Assembly: GCA_946405145.1 (NCBI GenBank) | Contig: CAMJGE010000006.1 | Location: 62,001 to 126,000 of the forward strand | DNA from: an uncultured Prevotella sp. | Lineage (GTDB): Bacteria > Bacteroidota > Bacteroidia > Bacteroidales > Bacteroidaceae | Length of the DNA: 64,000 nt | Direction: 5' to 3' | Shown here: piece by piece, positions 60,725 to 64,000 of the stretch | Layout of the letters: the number at the start of each line of letters is the position of its first letter | Position numbering within the stretch: the stretch's first letter is position 1 | Notes under the pieces: generated by a model | Told to the model about the DNA's origin: nothing | Seen by the model: the letters and a program-made list of their open reading frames with translations, nothing else | Databases searched by the model: none | Made by a program: the position numbers and the translations under genes

Positions 60725-61768
60725 CTATGATTTACATTCTGTCCGTAGGTCCTCTAGCGCTTTATAATCGGCTGGATAATACTTCACAATAGGTGCGATG
60801 GTCATTCTGGCTACCTTACCTAATCTTTGCTCGAGAAGTTTGTATTCCTCGTATTGAGAGAGAATTAATGCCTTATTCTCATCCGACAAAGGAAGATCTT
60901 TCACCAGACCAGATTCCCGAACCATCACTCGGCTCTTGGCAGCCACAGACAACTCCACATGCAGTTGCACATAACAGATGATGTCGAAAAAGTCCTCTGG
61001 CGGAAATTTCTCTTTGACAGATAACAAGAACCTGCCTGTTGTGGTATTGTCCAGCTGACCGCTCTTGATGGAGTCCAGCAAGGCGAACTGCTTGTCGAGA
61101 CCTTTGTCAATCCAACGATGAATCATGTCAACATCGTAGTAGTAAGTCCACATCAAGAGACCACCCAGGGTGCCGAGAACGAAAATGAACTGTACCAGTG
61201 GCGTGAAATGGAAGGTGTTGTGGAACACGTGCAGCACAGGTGCTTCAAACAAAAGGAATACCGACATTGCGACATCGCTCTTTTTGATGCCTAATCGGGA
61301 ACGGGAACGCTCTACCATACGGACTGCCAGCATGAGACCTGCGGCAACAATCGCACTACAACCCATGTGGACGAGTGCCACTTCTAACCCACGAAAGAGT
61401 ATGGTACCCATGCCCAACTCATCACCAAGTAACAAGTAGAACAGGTTCTCGAGAATGGAGAATCCACCACCTACGGCTGCACCGCTGATGACGCTGTCAA
61501 TGAAAAACACCATCTTCTTGCGGGCGGCTAAAAACAAAAGTGGTATGGCTTTGACCATCTCTTCTATGATGGGGTTGACAGAATCCGATTGACTCTCGGA
61601 AAGAATCGGTCCTGTCAACTGGAACAGACCGAAGCAGACCAATGCTGTCAGCATGCCACTAAGGATTAGCAGGATAAGGCGTTTTACACTCATAAGCGAG
61701 AAGTTGTCGATCTGATAAACGATAAAGATATAGATGACTACTGGTAGAAGAGCTGCGACAAATGACAT
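60725..61768 (-). CDS. PrsW-like intramembrane protease
   Basis: A 347-residue membrane protein with about eight helices. The glutamate pair in PIIEEMVKAIPLLF, the FSILENLFYLL motif and His in HVFHNTFHF are those of PrsW/CPBP-type glutamic membrane proteases. A soluble C-terminal region of about 120 residues follows the last helix. In Bacillus, PrsW cleaves an anti-sigma factor; no such target is nearby. Start and upstream stop codon share one base. Confidence 0.75.
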   Translation of the reverse strand: MSFVAALLPVVIYIFIVYQIDNFSLMSVKRLILLILSGMLTALVCFGLFQLTGPILSESQSDSVNPIIEEMVKAIPLLFLAARKKMVFFIDSVISGAAVGGGFSILENLFYLLLGDELGMGTILFRGLEVALVHMGCSAIVAAGLMLAVRMVERSRSRLGIKKSDVAMSVFLLFEAPVLHVFHNTFHFTPLVQFIFVLGTLGGLLMWTYYYDVDMIHRWIDKGLDKQFALLDSIKSGQLDNTTTGRFLLSVKEKFPPEDFFDIICYVQLHVELSVAAKSRVMVRESGLVKDLPLSDENKALILSQYEEYKLLEQRLGKVARMTIAPIVKYYPADYKALEDLRTECKS

Positions 61769-64000
61769 TATAGTAGCTTTAAAGAAATCATAAATTCATT
61801 ACCATGTCGTCCGTTCTGGAATCCCTCAGGTGCAAACAGGTGACCATAACCCAGCGACAGGGTGGTTTTAAGATAGTTCATAAACACCAGTTCGGTGGTT
61901 AGCTGAATACCTGTGCTGTAATACATCTTATGCGATTCACCGGGGTTCCATGCAGACAGTCCTGTTCCGAACAGTGAGCACTGTATCCATGTAGGATAGC
62001 AGAACAGGGTACCGAAATCGTTGAGGCGTAGGGGACGAAGATTGAGCTCTGCCGTTGCTTTGGCATAAGAGTGCGCCTTGATGGCATCAATGTCAGCACC
62101 AGGCATCGCCATTGACGTGCGGTATTGGAAGGCATTGCGATTGTCAACACGGTTGTTTCGGAAACCACCGAAGTAGGTGTTGCCAAAGACGCTCTCTTCA
62201 TCACCGAAGCTGTGTCCGGCAGCAGTGCGGAGCCAGAAAGAGGTGTTTCTGTCGAAAGGTACCAATGTGCCGAAGTCACCCATGGCCTCTATGGAAGGAT
62301 AGAACCGCCCACCAGCCAGATAGCCGTAACCCTCGGCACCAAGTTCGTAGCCTTGTTCCTTCATCACACCACCTAACGAGGTGCGGGTCTTTGACCATTT
62401 CCCATAAATCGAGGCTGTCTGCATTGACGTAACATCCTTCACCTCAATCTCCTGAAATAACGGCAGCGCATCCATGTCGCCGTAGGTAGCCACAGAGAAA
62501 CCCCATGATCTGGAATACGGCGTGATTAATGAATAGGTATAATCGTAGGCTAACGACACCACATAGCCTTTACGGCTTTTTCTCAACGGACCGAACAGGT
62601 CGTAGAAGTCGGTGTGGTTCCAGGCGGCCTTGAGGGTCCAGAAATAGTATTTCCAGTCGAAATCTATGTGGAATTTGTTTTTCCACTTGTTATTACTCCA
62701 AGGTGAAGTACCGACAGTCAGTTTCATGGAGCTCAGTCCCACGGGGTCGTTGATGATAAAGCGGTAACCCAGCACTGGCGTCATATGATTCCATGAGTCG
62801 GCATCGGTGAAACCGGTGATGATGGGGTAAGCACCAGCAAACTTCATCTCCTTCATCACATTGTAGGAACTGATGTTGTTATAGACATCGCCGAACTCCG
62901 TCCTGGGCAGGGAGTCCCTGAGCAGACCTACCTGCTCCATAGCCTCCTGGTTGTTCTCATAGGCCAGCTGACCATAGAGCTTCACAGCATTGGCATCTTT
63001 CACTACCTGACGGTCGAGTGTGACGGGTCGCAGTCCGTTGCGTTCGAATTGGAGTGCCATCAACTTACCGGGTGTTGTCTCCAATGGGGCAAAGAGACCG
63101 ATCTCGGTATTGGTAAGCATCTCCATCTCGCGTGTCTCCAAGTTGATCTGCCAGAGGTTGGAGACACCTGTATAATAGGAACTGCCGATCAGGTATTTGT
63201 CGTCAAGCGAGAAACGGAACTGTCCTAAGTTACTGTCATCCCAGGTTATCAGCTCTACTGGTTTGAAGATGGCCTGAGCCAGTTCCTCGGTGTTAAACAT
63301 CAGCAACGTATGTTCGCCGTTGTCGCCCTGACGGGTGAGCGACAGCCATTTGCCGTCGTGACTAATATCCACGTCAAACACACTCACACCAAACGGGAAG
63401 GCATAAATCACTTCCGGATTCTCTAAGTCGCGATCCAAACGCACAATCGACTGTGTTCCGCCGTTGGAGAACAAGCCGTAAAGGCAATCATGGGTATTGT
63501 CATACACGATATTGTTGATGCGCTGGAACTTTTTCTTCTTAACAACCTTATTCTGTTGAATGTCGTAAATCTCCAAGCCACGCATCTTCGCATTGTTCGA
63601 TGTATAGATGAGACGCTGTCCTTTGCAGTCGAGGGCTACAAAAGCTGGGTTATAGAGCTGGATGCCGTAGATATCTTTCAGTTTCTTCTGCTCACCAGTC
63701 TGCAAGTCGATCTCCGTTAGGTGTGCGAAGCCACCAGGGGCGTTCATGGCGGCATAGGCCTTTCCTGTATTTGGGTCATAGACAAAGGGTGACACTGAGC
63801 CCAACGGCTCTTTAGTCAGCGGTGTGGTCTCTGTGATGGGATATTGGCGGATGGCGGCAAGGTTCTCTTCCTGATGCTTCTTTTCATCCTCCTTCCACTC
63901 GTTCCATACTTTTCGGAGTGACTGTCCATAGACCTTCTTGAACTGGTTTCCAAAGAATGTGCGACTGTCTGCCGTGCGGTTGTAGAATTGGATCATCTTG
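61768..64000 (-). CDS. Beta-propeller/outer-membrane barrel protein, partial (5' end outside window)
   Basis: At least 742 residues, continuing past the right edge. The visible part starts in a helical stretch (LRKVWNEWKEDEKKHQEENL), then TolB/WD40-like propeller repeats (about 70-330, SPFVYDPNTGKAYAAM, FDVDISHDGKWLSLT), then a strand-rich C-terminal half (about 380-742) with alternating aromatic residues ending FMISLKLL, like an outer-membrane barrel. In Bacteroidota a peptidase-MA-like domain often precedes such propellers; it would be outside the window. Function unknown. Confidence 0.65.
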   Translation of the reverse strand, partial: KMIQFYNRTADSRTFFGNQFKKVYGQSLRKVWNEWKEDEKKHQEENLAAIRQYPITETTPLTKEPLGSVSPFVYDPNTGKAYAAMNAPGGFAHLTEIDLQTGEQKKLKDIYGIQLYNPAFVALDCKGQRLIYTSNNAKMRGLEIYDIQQNKVVKKKKFQRINNIVYDNTHDCLYGLFSNGGTQSIVRLDRDLENPEVIYAFPFGVSVFDVDISHDGKWLSLTRQGDNGEHTLLMFNTEELAQAIFKPVELITWDDSNLGQFRFSLDDKYLIGSSYYTGVSNLWQINLETREMEMLTNTEIGLFAPLETTPGKLMALQFERNGLRPVTLDRQVVKDANAVKLYGQLAYENNQEAMEQVGLLRDSLPRTEFGDVYNNISSYNVMKEMKFAGAYPIITGFTDADSWNHMTPVLGYRFIINDPVGLSSMKLTVGTSPWSNNKWKNKFHIDFDWKYYFWTLKAAWNHTDFYDLFGPLRKSRKGYVVSLAYDYTYSLITPYSRSWGFSVATYGDMDALPLFQEIEVKDVTSMQTASIYGKWSKTRTSLGGVMKEQGYELGAEGYGYLAGGRFYPSIEAMGDFGTLVPFDRNTSFWLRTAAGHSFGDEESVFGNTYFGGFRNNRVDNRNAFQYRTSMAMPGADIDAIKAHSYAKATAELNLRPLRLNDFGTLFCYPTWIQCSLFGTGLSAWNPGESHKMYYSTGIQLTTELVFMNYLKTTLSLGYGHLFAPEGFQNGRHGNEFMISLKLL

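Noticed and set aside
1..64000. Prophage, integrative element or antiphage system
   Set aside because: No integrase, transposase, tail, toxin-antitoxin or restriction genes are seen on either strand, and no att-like repeat flanks the single tRNA gene.

Overview
The window looks like chromosomal DNA of a Prevotella-type member of the Bacteroidota, probably a gut or rumen carbohydrate degrader. Evidence: SusC/SusD pair, GH97, GPH sugar transporter, many lipoprotein signals, promoters of the Bacteroidota type (TTTG, 19-21 bp, TAnnTTTG) in front of many genes, and weak or absent Shine-Dalgarno sequences. The species cannot be fixed from sequence alone.

Layout. 1-1150: end of nrdG and a convergent Crp/Fnr regulator. 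1300-4458: a two-gene unit, GH97 alpha-galactosidase and CE2 deacetylase. 4468-8092: housekeeping genes dusB, a DUF2851 gene and dprA. 8187-33586: a large beta-mannan utilization locus. It holds a membrane-spanning AraC regulator, a small stand-alone AraC protein, a GH26 mannanase lipoprotein, a secreted three-module protein, SusC, SusD, an IPT/TIG surface lipoprotein, a 2344-residue modular GH26 protein, a GH36 alpha-galactosidase, a second GH26 lipoprotein, a GPH transporter and a mannobiose 2-epimerase. Facing these on the other strand are GH130 phosphorylase and manA. 33680-36043: an overlapping minus-strand cluster (AraC, thioesterase, HAD phosphatase, Fur). 36151-45805: AsmA-like protein, YifB, two envelope lipoproteins, tRNA-Leu, a zinc-ribbon/Rieske-like lipoprotein, argH, an SRPBCC protein and pyrE. 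45963-48838: divergent pectin pair, GH105 and PL1. 48815-64000: comF, recX, prmC, ribD, a lipoprotein, an ABCG-type transporter, RNase H, argS, a PIG-L deacetylase, a sodium/solute symporter, a PrsW-like protease and a partial propeller/barrel protein.

How the mannan genes fit together (inference from known families): surface GH26 enzymes cut galactoglucomannan, SusC/D and the IPT/TIG lipoprotein capture and import oligosaccharides, CE2 removes acetyl groups, GH97 and GH36 remove galactose, and the second GH26 releases mannobiose. GPH imports mannobiose, the epimerase makes mannosyl-glucose, GH130 phosphorolyses it to mannose-1-phosphate and glucose, and ManA links mannose-6-phosphate to fructose-6-phosphate.

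The most striking signal is an about 100-residue module that I cannot assign to a named family. It forms the periplasmic sensor of the AraC membrane regulator, occurs three times in the neighbouring secreted protein, and recurs at least three times, probably six, in the giant GH26 protein. Other unusual signals are an octanucleotide tandem repeat at four gene boundaries, a 21-bp repeat in a possible 53-codon ORF, an exact 681-bp tandem duplication, a 9-bp repeat inside argS, and a promoter cassette shared by pyrE and argS.
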